From NCBI GenBank assembly GCA_903917955.1, contig CAIXCO010000239.1, positions 1 to 21,351 of the forward strand: 21,351 bases of DNA, given 5' to 3'. The notes under the pieces are model-generated. The model did no database searches. It saw only the letters and a list, made by a program, of their open reading frames with translations, and was not told where the DNA came from. A program made the position numbers and the translations under genes. The DNA comes from an uncultured Chlorobiaceae bacterium (GTDB lineage Bacteria > Bacteroidota > Chlorobiia > Chlorobiales > Chlorobiaceae). Positions 15,143 through 21,351 of the stretch are shown piece by piece (positions within the stretch are counted from its first letter, which is position 1; each line of letters begins with the position of its first letter).

Positions 15143-15598
15143 TTATGGTTTAATCCGGAACAGGGGCTGATCATACTCTACCGCCTGTCCGTTTTCAACA
15201 AGAATCTCAACAATTGTTCCAGAAACCTCTGCCTCAATTTCATTCATCAGTTTCATGGCTTCGATAATACAGAGAACATCTCCTTTTTTAATAATGTCGT
15301 TGATGGCAACAAAGGGTGGAGAATCCGGTGAGGATGACTGATAGAACGTCCCTACGATTGGCGAGCGCGACTCCATAAGATTTTGTGCCGCTTCAGCCTT
15401 TGTCGGTGAGGGTACAGGTTGACAGGCCTGGGTAACGGCTTGCAGGGCGGACGCTGCTGTTACAGGAGCAACAGGGGCAAGAGCAGCAGAAGAACGCCTC
15501 AGGATAATTTTGGATCCGTCCTTCTCCTCAATGATGGTTTCCTGAAGATCTGAGCTATTGACGATGTCAATGAGCTGCTTGATTTCGTTAAAGTCCAT
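15143..15598 (-). CDS. accB: acetyl-CoA carboxylase, biotin carboxyl carrier protein
   Basis: A 151-residue BCCP that carries biotin between the biotin carboxylase and carboxyltransferase active sites. The N-terminal part (1-35) contains the conserved IKQLIDIVNSSDLQE start that contacts AccC. A flexible Ala/Pro/Val-rich linker spans about 37-70. The biotinyl domain is about 77-151, with the acceptor Lys116 in IEAMKLMNE. The SPIVGTFYQSSSPDSPPFV thumb region (79-97) is of the BCCP type and differs from lipoyl domains. It lies 55 nt after efp and 20 nt before accC, and no strong SD sequence is evident. Confidence 0.97.
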   Translation of the reverse strand: MDFNEIKQLIDIVNSSDLQETIIEEKDGSKIILRRSSAALAPVAPVTAASALQAVTQACQPVPSPTKAEAAQNLMESRSPIVGTFYQSSSPDSPPFVAINDIIKKGDVLCIIEAMKLMNEIEAEVSGTIVEILVENGQAVEYDQPLFRIKP

Positions 15599-15653
15599 GA
15601 TAATATTAACTTGGTTTATGAGCGTTCTTCTTGAAAAATTGTGCGAAGCCGAA

Positions 15654-16220
15654 TTATTTCTTTACTCGTTCGATATACTCGCCAGTGCGGGTATCGACAC
15701 GGATAATACTTCCCGTCTGGATAAACATAGGGACGCTCACCTCCGTACCAGTTTCAATTACTGCCGGTTTCGTCCCGCTGGTTGCCCTGTCATCCTTGGA
15801 TGCGGGGCTGGTTTCAATCACTTCAACTTCAACAAATGTAGGGAGTTCAACGCCAAGTATAGAACCGTCATCAGAGAAAACAATCGTCACCACGATTCCA
15901 TCCTTGACAAAGCGTGATGATGAGCCGATTGCAACTTCCGGCACATTAATCTGGTCAAATGTTTCATTGTCCATCATGACGAAGTCATTGCCATCACGAT
16001 AAAGATACTGATACTGTTTTCGCTCGGTGATGATCACATCAACCGATTCTGTGGCGCTGAAGCGGTACTCTACATTCCTGCCGGATTTCAGGTTTCTCAT
16101 GTTTGCCTGGTAAAAGGCCCGCAGGTTTCCAGGCGTGCGGTGCATAAGGCTTTCGATACTGTGAGGCTCTCCCTTGAAGCGGATAATTGAACCTTTCGAA
16201 ACGTTACTGATTGAAATCAT
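15654..16220 (-). CDS. efp: translation elongation factor P (EF-P)
   Basis: A 188-residue EF-P with three beta-barrel domains. It binds between the P and E sites and relieves stalling at polyproline. Domain I has ISNVSKGSIIRFKGEPHSIESLMHRTPGNLRAFYQANMRNLKSG, domain II QYLYRDGNDFVMMDNETFDQINV, and domain III the OB fold ending VPMFIQTGSIIRVDTRTGEYIERVKK. The tip of the domain I loop reads PGNLRAF: Asn32 stands where E. coli EF-P has Lys34, which is beta-lysylated (PGKGQAF). The frame stays open upstream to 16349, but ATG 16220 gives the family's length and N-terminus. No SD sequence is seen. It heads the efp-accB-accC cluster, a common bacterial arrangement. Confidence 0.96.
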   Translation of the reverse strand: MISISNVSKGSIIRFKGEPHSIESLMHRTPGNLRAFYQANMRNLKSGRNVEYRFSATESVDVIITERKQYQYLYRDGNDFVMMDNETFDQINVPEVAIGSSSRFVKDGIVVTIVFSDDGSILGVELPTFVEVEVIETSPASKDDRATSGTKPAVIETGTEVSVPMFIQTGSIIRVDTRTGEYIERVKK

Positions 16221-16280
16221 AAGGCGGATAAAAAATGGTCTTGTACAAATCACAGGGTTTGCCCCTGTTTGTAAAAACAG

Positions 16281-16308
16281 AATATAACACTGTACCAGAT
16301 GAATACAA
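16281..16308 (-). promoter_or_regulatory. candidate promoter of efp-accBC with leader hairpins
   Basis: On the minus strand TTGTAT (16303-16308), a 16-nt spacer and TATATT (16281-16286) form a good promoter, with a start near 16274 and a leader of about 54 nt. Directly downstream CTGTTT/AAACAG (16265-16280) and ACAGGG/CCCTGT (16252-16268) are two hairpins that share bases 16265-16268, so only one can form fully. Confidence 0.5.
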
Positions 16309-16348
16309 AGTGCCGTGAAATCAAACAGGGATAATGTGGAAAAAGCCA

Positions 16349-16377
16349 TTGCATCTTTGTCACCGACTGTTTAAATT
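16349..16377 (+). promoter_or_regulatory. candidate promoter of the HU gene
   Basis: TTGCAT (16349-16354), a 17-nt spacer and TAAATT (16372-16377) form a moderate sigma70-type match. Transcription would begin near 16384, leaving a leader of about 60 nt. It is divergent from the candidate efp promoter at 16281-16308. Confidence 0.4.
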
Positions 16378-16382
16378 CAATA

Positions 16383-16414
16383 AAAACAGCTCTGCGGTCG
16401 GCGGAGCTTGTTTT
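16383..16414 (+). promoter_or_regulatory. leader hairpin upstream of the HU gene
   Basis: AAAACA then GCTCTGC (16389-16395) pairs with GCGGAGC (16401-16407) then TTGTTTT, with one bulged T and a 5-nt loop. The stem begins at the predicted start of the HU transcript and ends in a T-rich strand, so it may be an attenuator or a 5' stabilising hairpin. It lies 30 nt before the ATG. Confidence 0.45.
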
Positions 16415-16443
16415 ACTTCAATAATAACAACAAATAGGTTACT

Positions 16444-16713
16444 ATGTCAAAAGCTGAGTTAGTCGAGAAAATTGCCGACCAGGCAAAACTGACCAAAGTG
16501 GATGCCGAACGTGCTCTTAATGCCTTTATCAATGTTGTAACAGCGTCATTGAAAGATGGTGAAGATGTTACTCTTGTGGGCTTTGGAACATTTGCCGTTG
16601 GAAACAGGGCTGAAAGGTCAGGGCGGAACCCTCAGACGGGTGAAGCAATTACCATTGCTGCAAAAAATGTTGTCAAGTTTAAACCAGGAAAAGCGTTGAG
16701 AGAGGGGATCTGA
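16444..16713 (+). CDS. HU-family DNA-binding protein
   Basis: An 89-residue histone-like protein of the HU/IHF family, a dimer that bends and compacts DNA. The N-terminal helices are MSKAELVEKIADQAKLTKVDAERALNAFINVVTASLKDG. The family signature is VTLVGFGTFAVGNRAERSGRNPQTGEAI, with the DNA-intercalating Pro63 at the arm tip (RNPQTG). It ends IAAKNVVKFKPGKALREGI. The length is that of HU, with no C-terminal extension. It is a single-gene unit with its own candidate promoter, a leader hairpin and a terminator just downstream. HU is more likely than IHF from the arm sequence and length, but I cannot tell which paralogue this is. Confidence 0.96.
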   Translation: MSKAELVEKIADQAKLTKVDAERALNAFINVVTASLKDGEDVTLVGFGTFAVGNRAERSGRNPQTGEAITIAAKNVVKFKPGKALREGI

Positions 16714-16749
16714 GCCTGATTCCTGCTAATGGATTCTTGCCTTTTTTTC

Positions 16750-16787
16750 AAGCCCATTGTGAGTTTTTTGCCTGATGGGCTTTTTTT
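16750..16787 (+). terminator. intrinsic terminator after the HU gene
   Basis: AAGCCCAT (16750-16757) pairs with ATGGGCTT (16775-16782) across a 17-nt loop, followed by a T-run through 16787. It lies 37 nt after the HU stop and 21 nt before the accA start, so accA needs its own start or read-through. Confidence 0.85.
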
Positions 16788-16807
16788 ACCACTAATGTTG
16801 CAGCACT

Positions 16808-17815
16808 ATGGCTACGAAAGTTGTCCTTGATTTTGAAAAGCCGCTGTTTGAGCTTGAAGCCAAACTTGGTGAAATGCGTGAGTGCCTCCGCAGCAGCGCG
16901 AGGGAGCAGTCTGAAGCTGAAACTGAAATGCTCAATCATGACATAGAGACACTTGAGCTGAAAGCCGATGCACTGCGCCGTTCGATTTACAAAAATCTTA
17001 CCCGCTGGCAAAAGGTGCAACTTGCCCGTCATCCGGCAAGACCCTATACGCTTGATTATATTTACTTGATGACGAAAGGGTTTCTTGAACTCTCGGGTGA
17101 CCGTCATTTCAGCGATGACAAAGCCATTGTGGGCGGTTTTGTCCGCCTTGAAGAGAGTTCAACGGGGTTTTCCCAGTCAGTCATGGTTATTGGCCATCAA
17201 AAAGGGCGTGATACCAAGTCAAACCTTTACCGCAATTTTGGCATGGCTCAGCCCGAAGGGTATCGCAAGGCGCTCCGTTTGATGAAACTTGCCGAAAAAT
17301 TTCGCAAGCCGGTCATTACCTTGATTGATACACCGGGTGCGTTTCCGGGAATAGAGGCTGAGGAGCGGGGGACTGCCGAGGCAATTGCCCGAAATCTCTT
17401 TGAGATGGCAAAACTCACCGTTCCGGTGATTTGTGTGATTATCGGCGAAGGTGCAAGCGGGGGAGCCATCGGCATCGGCGTCGGTGACCGTATTCTTATG
17501 GCCGAAAATAGCTGGTACTCCGTCATCTCTCCCGAAAGTTGTTCCTCTATTCTCTGGAGAAGCTGGAACTATAAAGAGCAGGCGGCAGAAGCATTGCAAC
17601 TCACCGCAGTCGATCTTCTCGCGCAGGGGATTATTGACAGGATTATTCCTGAACCTGTCGGCGGAGCACACACTGCACCTGAAGTAATGGCTGCTACATT
17701 GAAAGGCATTTTGATTGAAGAGCTGCAAGCGTTGCTGCAGAAAGATCCAGAAACCTTTGTTCATGACCGGATTGAAAAGTTTTCAGCCATGGGCGTCTGG
17801 AAAGAAGAGGTATAG
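16808..17815 (+). CDS. accA: acetyl-CoA carboxylase, carboxyltransferase subunit alpha
   Basis: A 335-residue AccA which, with AccD, moves the carboxyl group from biotin to acetyl-CoA to make malonyl-CoA. The N-terminal helical part (1 to about 75) is LDFEKPLFELEAKLGEMRE and what follows. The crotonase-like core has the conserved ARHPARPYTLDYI and FLELSGDRHFSDDKAIVGGF, GRDTKSNLYRNFGMAQPEGYRKALRLM, IDTPGAFPGIEAEERG, and the oxyanion-forming turns GEGASGGAIGIG (213 on) and SVISPESCSSILW. The ATG at 16808 gives the family N-terminus; no SD sequence is evident. It is separated from accBC by HU and efp and lies in the opposite direction. accD is not in the window. Confidence 0.97.
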   Translation: MATKVVLDFEKPLFELEAKLGEMRECLRSSAREQSEAETEMLNHDIETLELKADALRRSIYKNLTRWQKVQLARHPARPYTLDYIYLMTKGFLELSGDRHFSDDKAIVGGFVRLEESSTGFSQSVMVIGHQKGRDTKSNLYRNFGMAQPEGYRKALRLMKLAEKFRKPVITLIDTPGAFPGIEAEERGTAEAIARNLFEMAKLTVPVICVIIGEGASGGAIGIGVGDRILMAENSWYSVISPESCSSILWRSWNYKEQAAEALQLTAVDLLAQGIIDRIIPEPVGGAHTAPEVMAATLKGILIEELQALLQKDPETFVHDRIEKFSAMGVWKEEV

Positions 17816-17820
17816 AAAAA

Positions 17821-17852
17821 ACAAAAAGCCGGTACGGGTACCGGCTTTTTGT
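17821..17852. terminator. bidirectional intrinsic terminator between accA and korB
   Basis: AAAAAGCCGGTAC (17823-17835) is mirrored by GTACCGGCTTTTT (17838-17850). The sequence is almost a perfect palindrome with A-run and T-run flanks, so it can end transcripts of the convergent genes accA (from the left) and korB (from the right). The central pairs probably open to a small loop. Confidence 0.92.
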
Positions 17853-17865
17853 AGAAGGTAAAGGG

Positions 17866-18906
17866 TCAATTTGCTGACTTGATTTCGTAGGAGTTTTCTC
17901 CCTTGAGCAGCTCCTCAAGCGTCCAGCATCCGTTTTTCTGGGCATCTTTGATTTGTGTTGCAAGAGCATCTTCATAGGTGATCCGTTCCTCGGCATAGAA
18001 GACACCGAAAGGTCTTGGAAGAGAGTCATCATCAGCAAAGCGGGCAAGAATGGATGCCTTGTTGATATCTCTCTCATCGTGAATCCAGAGGTCACTGGTT
18101 GAGAACTCCTCTTTGTCGAGATCGACAACAATTGGCGTGAATCCGTCAAGCATAATCCCTCGGTTTTTTCCCTTTCCGAAAACAAGGGGCTTCTCATGTT
18201 CAACATAGATGGTGTTGTCGGCCTTCTTGTCGGGAGTGGCATAGGCTTCGAACGCCGCATTGTTGAAAATAGGACAATTCTGGTAAATCTCCACCAGCGA
18301 AGTTCCCCTGTGCAGGGCCGCACGCATCATGATTGAGCGCAGGAATTTTCCATCACGATCAAAAGCTCTTGCAAAAAATGTACCGCCGGAGCCAATTGTC
18401 AGGGCTGCCGTATTGAACGGATGATCGATTACGCCGGATGGCGAGGTCACTGTTCTCAAGCCAATTTTCGATGTTGGTGAATACTGCCCCTTCGTCAATC
18501 CGTAAATTTCATTGTTGAAAAGCAGAATATTGAGGTCAGGATTTCTTCTCAGGGTATGAATGAAATGGTTGCCGCCAATCGAGAGAGCATCGCCATCACC
18601 CGTTCCAACCCAGACGCTCAGATCCGGACGTGCAATTTTCAATCCGGTTGCCATTGGCAGCGCCCGGCCGTGAATGCCATGAACACCATAGGTTGCCAGG
18701 TAGTAGGGGAGACGCGATGAACATCCTATACCGGAGACAACGACAATATTTTCCGGTGCAACGCCCAGCTCCGGTAAAAGTTGTTTCAGTTGCTGCAACA
18801 CGGAGTGGTCTCCGCATCCGGGACACCACTTGGCCTCCTGGTCGGAAGCAAAATCCTTTGCAGTAAGAACCGGCAAAACTTTGATTGTTGTATCGTTATC
18901 GGTCAT
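17866..18906 (-). CDS. korB: 2-oxoglutarate:ferredoxin oxidoreductase, beta subunit
   Basis: A 346-residue beta subunit that binds thiamine diphosphate and one [4Fe-4S] cluster. With KorA it interconverts 2-oxoglutarate and succinyl-CoA plus CO2 using ferredoxin; in green sulfur bacteria it runs as a carboxylase in the reductive TCA cycle. The cluster ligands are Cys28 and Cys31 (WCPGCG), Cys62 (GIGCSS) and Cys211 (NCPIF), with spacing like that of archaeal two-subunit enzymes. The TPP/Mg motif is GTGDGDALSIGGNH (101-114) with the partner NNEIYGLTKGQYSPTS (131-146). The tail after about 280 is an extension typical of the 2-oxoglutarate type. The ATG overlaps the korA stop by 4 nt and AAAGGAG lies 8 nt upstream, so translation is coupled. 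The substrate is inferred from family and organism. Confidence 0.93.
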   Translation of the reverse strand: MTDNDTTIKVLPVLTAKDFASDQEAKWCPGCGDHSVLQQLKQLLPELGVAPENIVVVSGIGCSSRLPYYLATYGVHGIHGRALPMATGLKIARPDLSVWVGTGDGDALSIGGNHFIHTLRRNPDLNILLFNNEIYGLTKGQYSPTSKIGLRTVTSPSGVIDHPFNTAALTIGSGGTFFARAFDRDGKFLRSIMMRAALHRGTSLVEIYQNCPIFNNAAFEAYATPDKKADNTIYVEHEKPLVFGKGKNRGIMLDGFTPIVVDLDKEEFSTSDLWIHDERDINKASILARFADDDSLPRPFGVFYAEERITYEDALATQIKDAQKNGCWTLEELLKGENSYEIKSAN

Positions 18907-20789
18907 GATTGAAGCTCCTTTAAAAGATCGGTGATTTTAGTCAGTATTTCCATCTCATTAAACGGTACTCCCTGTACCTTGGTAAGACTTACAGGAGCGA
19001 TCAGGAAGGTATCACGGATAATGTGGACGAGCTGTCCGCTATTCATTTCGGGGATCATCACCTGTTTGTAGTTGCCGAGAATTTCTTTAAGGTTTTTCGG
19101 GAACGGATGGATATAACGCAGGTGGGCATGAGCGACGCTGAGCCCCTGTTCGATGGCCTGCTCAACCGCCGTTTTGATTGCTCCGTATGTTGAACCCCAT
19201 CCAAGAACAAGCAAGTCACCCTTGAGTTGTCCATTATCAATGCTTTGAAGCGGGATACTCTCAGCAATAAGTGCAATTTTCTCGGCACGAAGCTTTGTCA
19301 TCAACTCATGATTTTCAGGGTCATGGGAGACATTGCCAGTTTCATTCTGCTTTTCAAGTCCACCGATACGATGTTCCAGCCCTTTGGTTCCGGGGATAGC
19401 CCATGAGCGAACCTGACGCTCATCGCGTTTGTAGGGCAGATAGGGGGGAGCTGAGGCCTCTCTTGCAGGCTGAAAACGGGGCTTGATATCGGCAAGATTA
19501 TCCGGACTTTCGACTTCCCACGGCTCTGAGCTCAGTGCAAGATAGCCGTCAGAGAGGCAGATGACCGGTGTCATGTGTTCAACAGCAATTCTCGCGGCTT
19601 CATAAGTGGCATAGAAGCAGTCAACGGGAGAGCATGCGGCGATAACTGGCAGAGGAGCTTCTCCATGGCGACCGTACATGGCCATGAAGAGGTCAGACTG
19701 TTCCGGTTTTGTGGGAAGGCCGGTGGATGGGCCTCCCCGCTGCACATTGATGATAACCAGAGGAATCTCAAGGATAACCGCCAGGCCGAGCGCTTCGGTT
19801 TTCAGTGCAAGTCCCGGACCGGAAGTGTTAGTGGCGGCAAGTGCACCGCCATAAGCTGCACCGATGCTGCTGACAATGCCGGCAATTTCATCTTCAGCCT
19901 GAAACGTCTTGACGCCATATTTTTTCTTCTTGGCCAGGGTTTGAAGAATCTCTGTTGCTGGCGTGATCGGGTATGAGCCGAGGAAAAGTTCAAGGCCCGC
20001 TTTTTTGGACGCGGCAGTCAATGCGATTGCACACGCCTCATTACCGGTGACCCGACGGTAGATGCCATGCTGTTTGTGCGGAGAAATATCGAAGCGCCCG
20101 AGGTTGGCAAAGAGCTCAGTTTCATCACCAAAGAAATAGCCAGCCTTCATAGCTTTGATATTGGCTTCGGCCATCCAGACATTTTTTTGGAATTTTGCAT
20201 AGAGTGTCTCCATCGTTCCCTCAAGAGGAAGGGTGTAGAGCCAGTAAAGCAAGCCCAGCACAAACATGTTTTTACAGCGATCAATCTCCTTGCTGCTCAG
20301 TCCGCTCTCTTTCAGGGCTTCACGGGTAAGCTGCAGAATCGGTACCGGAAAAAGGATATAGTTGTCGAGGGAGCCGTCAAGAAGGGGATTTGCTCCTTCA
20401 GGATAGCCCGCAAGCTTCAGATTTTTTTCATCGAATCCTTCCGTACCAGCAATGATAATACCGCCACGGTGGAGGTTTTTTAGATTTGCCTTCAGTGCCG
20501 CCGAGTTCATGGCAACCATCACATCAAATCGGGCACCTGGAGTATAGATCGGTTTGCTGCTGAACTGGAGCTGAAAGCCCGAGACGCCTGCAATGGTACC
20601 GGCAGGGGCCCTGATTTCAGAGGGAAAATTCGGAAAGGTGTTCAGCTCAGTACCGTGAACGGCCACAGTATTGGCGAATTGAGTGCCGGTCAACTGCATC
20701 CCGTCACCGGAATCTCCTGCAAAAAGCACAGAGACGCTGGTTTTTGATGTCACATTGACCTGTCTGGTTGTTTTTTTTGTATCAGTCAT
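18903..20789 (-). CDS. korA: 2-oxoglutarate:ferredoxin oxidoreductase, alpha subunit (gamma-alpha fusion)
   Basis: A 628-residue subunit made of a gamma domain (about 18-215, with LFAGDSGDGMQLTGTQFANT and FPNFPSEIRAPAGT) fused to an alpha domain (about 245 on). The alpha domain begins with the keto-acid-binding YPITP motif (273-277) and continues FQAEDEIAGIVSSIGAAYGGALAATNTSGPG and VNVQRGGPSTGLPTKPEQSDL. The C-terminal part is the transketolase-C-like domain (LLVLGWGSTYGAIKTAVEQ). This fused two-subunit layout matches bacterial and archaeal KorAB. No delta (ferredoxin) subunit is next to it, so soluble ferredoxin must be the electron carrier. ATG 20789 has only a close GGG as SD. A near-consensus promoter sits 28 nt upstream. 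Substrate is by family resemblance; 2-oxoacids other than 2-oxoglutarate cannot be excluded. Confidence 0.93.
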   Translation of the reverse strand: MTDTKKTTRQVNVTSKTSVSVLFAGDSGDGMQLTGTQFANTVAVHGTELNTFPNFPSEIRAPAGTIAGVSGFQLQFSSKPIYTPGARFDVMVAMNSAALKANLKNLHRGGIIIAGTEGFDEKNLKLAGYPEGANPLLDGSLDNYILFPVPILQLTREALKESGLSSKEIDRCKNMFVLGLLYWLYTLPLEGTMETLYAKFQKNVWMAEANIKAMKAGYFFGDETELFANLGRFDISPHKQHGIYRRVTGNEACAIALTAASKKAGLELFLGSYPITPATEILQTLAKKKKYGVKTFQAEDEIAGIVSSIGAAYGGALAATNTSGPGLALKTEALGLAVILEIPLVIINVQRGGPSTGLPTKPEQSDLFMAMYGRHGEAPLPVIAACSPVDCFYATYEAARIAVEHMTPVICLSDGYLALSSEPWEVESPDNLADIKPRFQPAREASAPPYLPYKRDERQVRSWAIPGTKGLEHRIGGLEKQNETGNVSHDPENHELMTKLRAEKIALIAESIPLQSIDNGQLKGDLLVLGWGSTYGAIKTAVEQAIEQGLSVAHAHLRYIHPFPKNLKEILGNYKQVMIPEMNSGQLVHIIRDTFLIAPVSLTKVQGVPFNEMEILTKITDLLKELQS

Positions 20790-20816
20790 TGTCCCTGTTA
20801 ATTACTTTTCAAGGTT

Positions 20817-20845
20817 AGTAAACAGCAAGAAAATCCCCGTGTCAA
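20817..20845 (-). promoter_or_regulatory. candidate promoter of korAB
   Basis: On the minus strand the perfect -35 hexamer TTGACA (20840-20845), a 17-nt spacer and TTTACT (20817-20822) form a strong housekeeping-type promoter. The start would be near 20810, giving a leader of about 20 nt before the korA ATG at 20789. Confidence 0.6.
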
Positions 20846-20946
20846 TGATCTTCGTAGCACGGAGGTCATTGAGTTGTTGGTCTGGTGAAATGTACTATTG
20901 GTGGGTAAAGAGAAGACAAAAAAAAGAACATCACGGTCTTCTACAA

Positions 20947-20999
20947 GGAACAAATATAAAAGTTCCAAGGGGTTAAAACAAACTTTCCGTCGTTTTAAC
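20947..20999 (-). repeat. two short inverted repeats between the small ORF and korA
   Basis: GTTAAAAC (20972-20979) and GTTTTAAC (20992-20999) form an 8-bp AT-rich stem with a 12-nt loop that starts at the stop codon of the small ORF. GGAAC (20947-20951) and GTTCC (20962-20966) form a 5-bp stem with a 10-nt loop. They may end transcription of the small ORF, but neither has a clean T-run. The rest of the 209-nt gap (20790-20998) shows only the korAB promoter. Confidence 0.4.
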
Positions 21000-21256
21000 T
21001 AAGAATTTTTCTCAATGACAATATTGTTTTTTGTCAGATAGGCCTGCCATATTTCCTCTTCGAGGATCGGGCAATCAGCCGATAAATCACAGAAATCGCA
21101 GCGTTGTATGCCATAGACCTGCTCCATCCAGCACCCTATTGTGCTTTTGGAAACCTCATTGACATGATTGGGATTCGCCCTGATTATTTTTTCCGAAATA
21201 TCCATAAGCTCCAGAATATCCTTTCGCCGTTGACCATGTTCTACTCCCCAACTCAT
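20999..21256 (-). CDS. small four-cysteine protein of unknown function
   Basis: I do not recognise this 85-residue protein. It has four Cys in the C-terminal half: Cys42 (GCWMEQ), then Cys53, Cys56 and Cys62 in RCDFCDLSADCP, a C-x10-C-x2-C-x5-C pattern that could hold zinc or an Fe-S cluster. The N-terminal half (RRKDILELMDISEKIIRANPNHVNEV) looks helical. There is no signal peptide or membrane segment. It is likely real: AGGAG lies 7 nt before ATG 21256, an ideal SD sequence and among the best in the window, and the Cys spacing looks designed. It is on the korAB strand, 209 nt upstream, but the korAB promoter and the inverted repeats between them suggest separate transcription. A link to the ferredoxin-dependent enzyme is only a guess. 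Confidence 0.75.
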   Translation of the reverse strand: MSWGVEHGQRRKDILELMDISEKIIRANPNHVNEVSKSTIGCWMEQVYGIQRCDFCDLSADCPILEEEIWQAYLTKNNIVIEKNS

Positions 21257-21351
21257 AACAGTACTCCTGTTTTAATTTTAAAAAGCAGGCGTGCGCCAGC
21301 ACCCGAAGTTCAACACATTGAATATAGTTTTTTTCAAAAGAAAATATTCTA

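Noticed and set aside
16221..16349. N-terminal extension of EF-P
   Set aside because: It runs through the candidate promoter and leader hairpins, has no EF-P homology, and the canonical N-terminus starts at 16220.
20683..20976. 97-residue plus-strand frame across the korA start
   Set aside because: It overlaps the korA N-terminus and promoter in antisense, with no domain and no SD sequence.
21257..21351. Promoter for the small four-Cys gene
   Set aside because: The stretch is AT-rich with TTGAAA- and TATATT-like hexamers, but no pair has acceptable spacing, so I do not call one.

Overview
The window reads as a core-genome segment of a green sulfur bacterium (Chlorobiaceae: Chlorobium, Pelodictyon or Chlorobaculum type). 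Three things point there: a reductive-TCA-type 2-oxoglutarate:ferredoxin oxidoreductase (korAB), a plant-like long IspG, and the characteristic sequences of RpoB, RpoC and EF-P. Base composition is moderate. No insertion sequence, phage gene or CRISPR array was seen. Assignment is from recognised protein families and gene order, not from a database search.

Layout. 1-1550 (+): the 3' end of ispG, overlapping a short-chain dehydrogenase by 16 nt. 1623-1981 (+): four tRNA genes, Thr(UGU), Tyr(GUA), Thr(GGU), Trp(CCA). 2027-13712 (+): the transcription/translation block secE, nusG, rplK, rplA, rplJ, rplL, rpoB, rpoC. It has a complex rplL-rpoB spacer (attenuator-like hairpin, candidate promoter, second terminator-like hairpin) and ends at a strong bidirectional terminator. 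13779-16220 (-): efp-accB-accC, elongation factor P plus two subunits of acetyl-CoA carboxylase. 16444-17815 (+): an HU-family DNA-binding protein with its own terminator, then accA. 17866-20789 (-): korA-korB with a 4-nt start/stop overlap and a near-consensus promoter, convergent with accA across another bidirectional terminator. 20999-21256 (-): a small four-cysteine protein of unknown function.

How the genes fit together. The long plus-strand block makes the Sec channel subunit SecE, the elongation factor NusG, the L1/L10/L12 stalk proteins and the two large RNA polymerase subunits. The acc genes make malonyl-CoA for fatty acids. KorAB carboxylates succinyl-CoA with reduced ferredoxin in the reductive TCA cycle, which feeds autotrophic carbon into the same acetyl-CoA pool. 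IspG belongs to the MEP isoprenoid pathway that supplies carotenoid, quinone and chlorophyll side chains.

Translation signals are mixed. Clear Shine-Dalgarno (SD) sequences precede rplL, rpoC, korB and the small ORF, while secE, rplA, rplJ, accA, accB and efp have little or none. rpoB appears to start with GTG and accC with TTG.

The region is mostly conserved housekeeping DNA and I see no clearly new multi-gene system. The observations most worth following are the Asn at the tip of the EF-P loop where Lys or Arg is usually modified, the native Asn at the RpoB position equivalent to E. coli His526 (a rifampicin site), the layered regulatory elements between rplL and rpoB, and the unexplained Cys-rich protein upstream of korAB.
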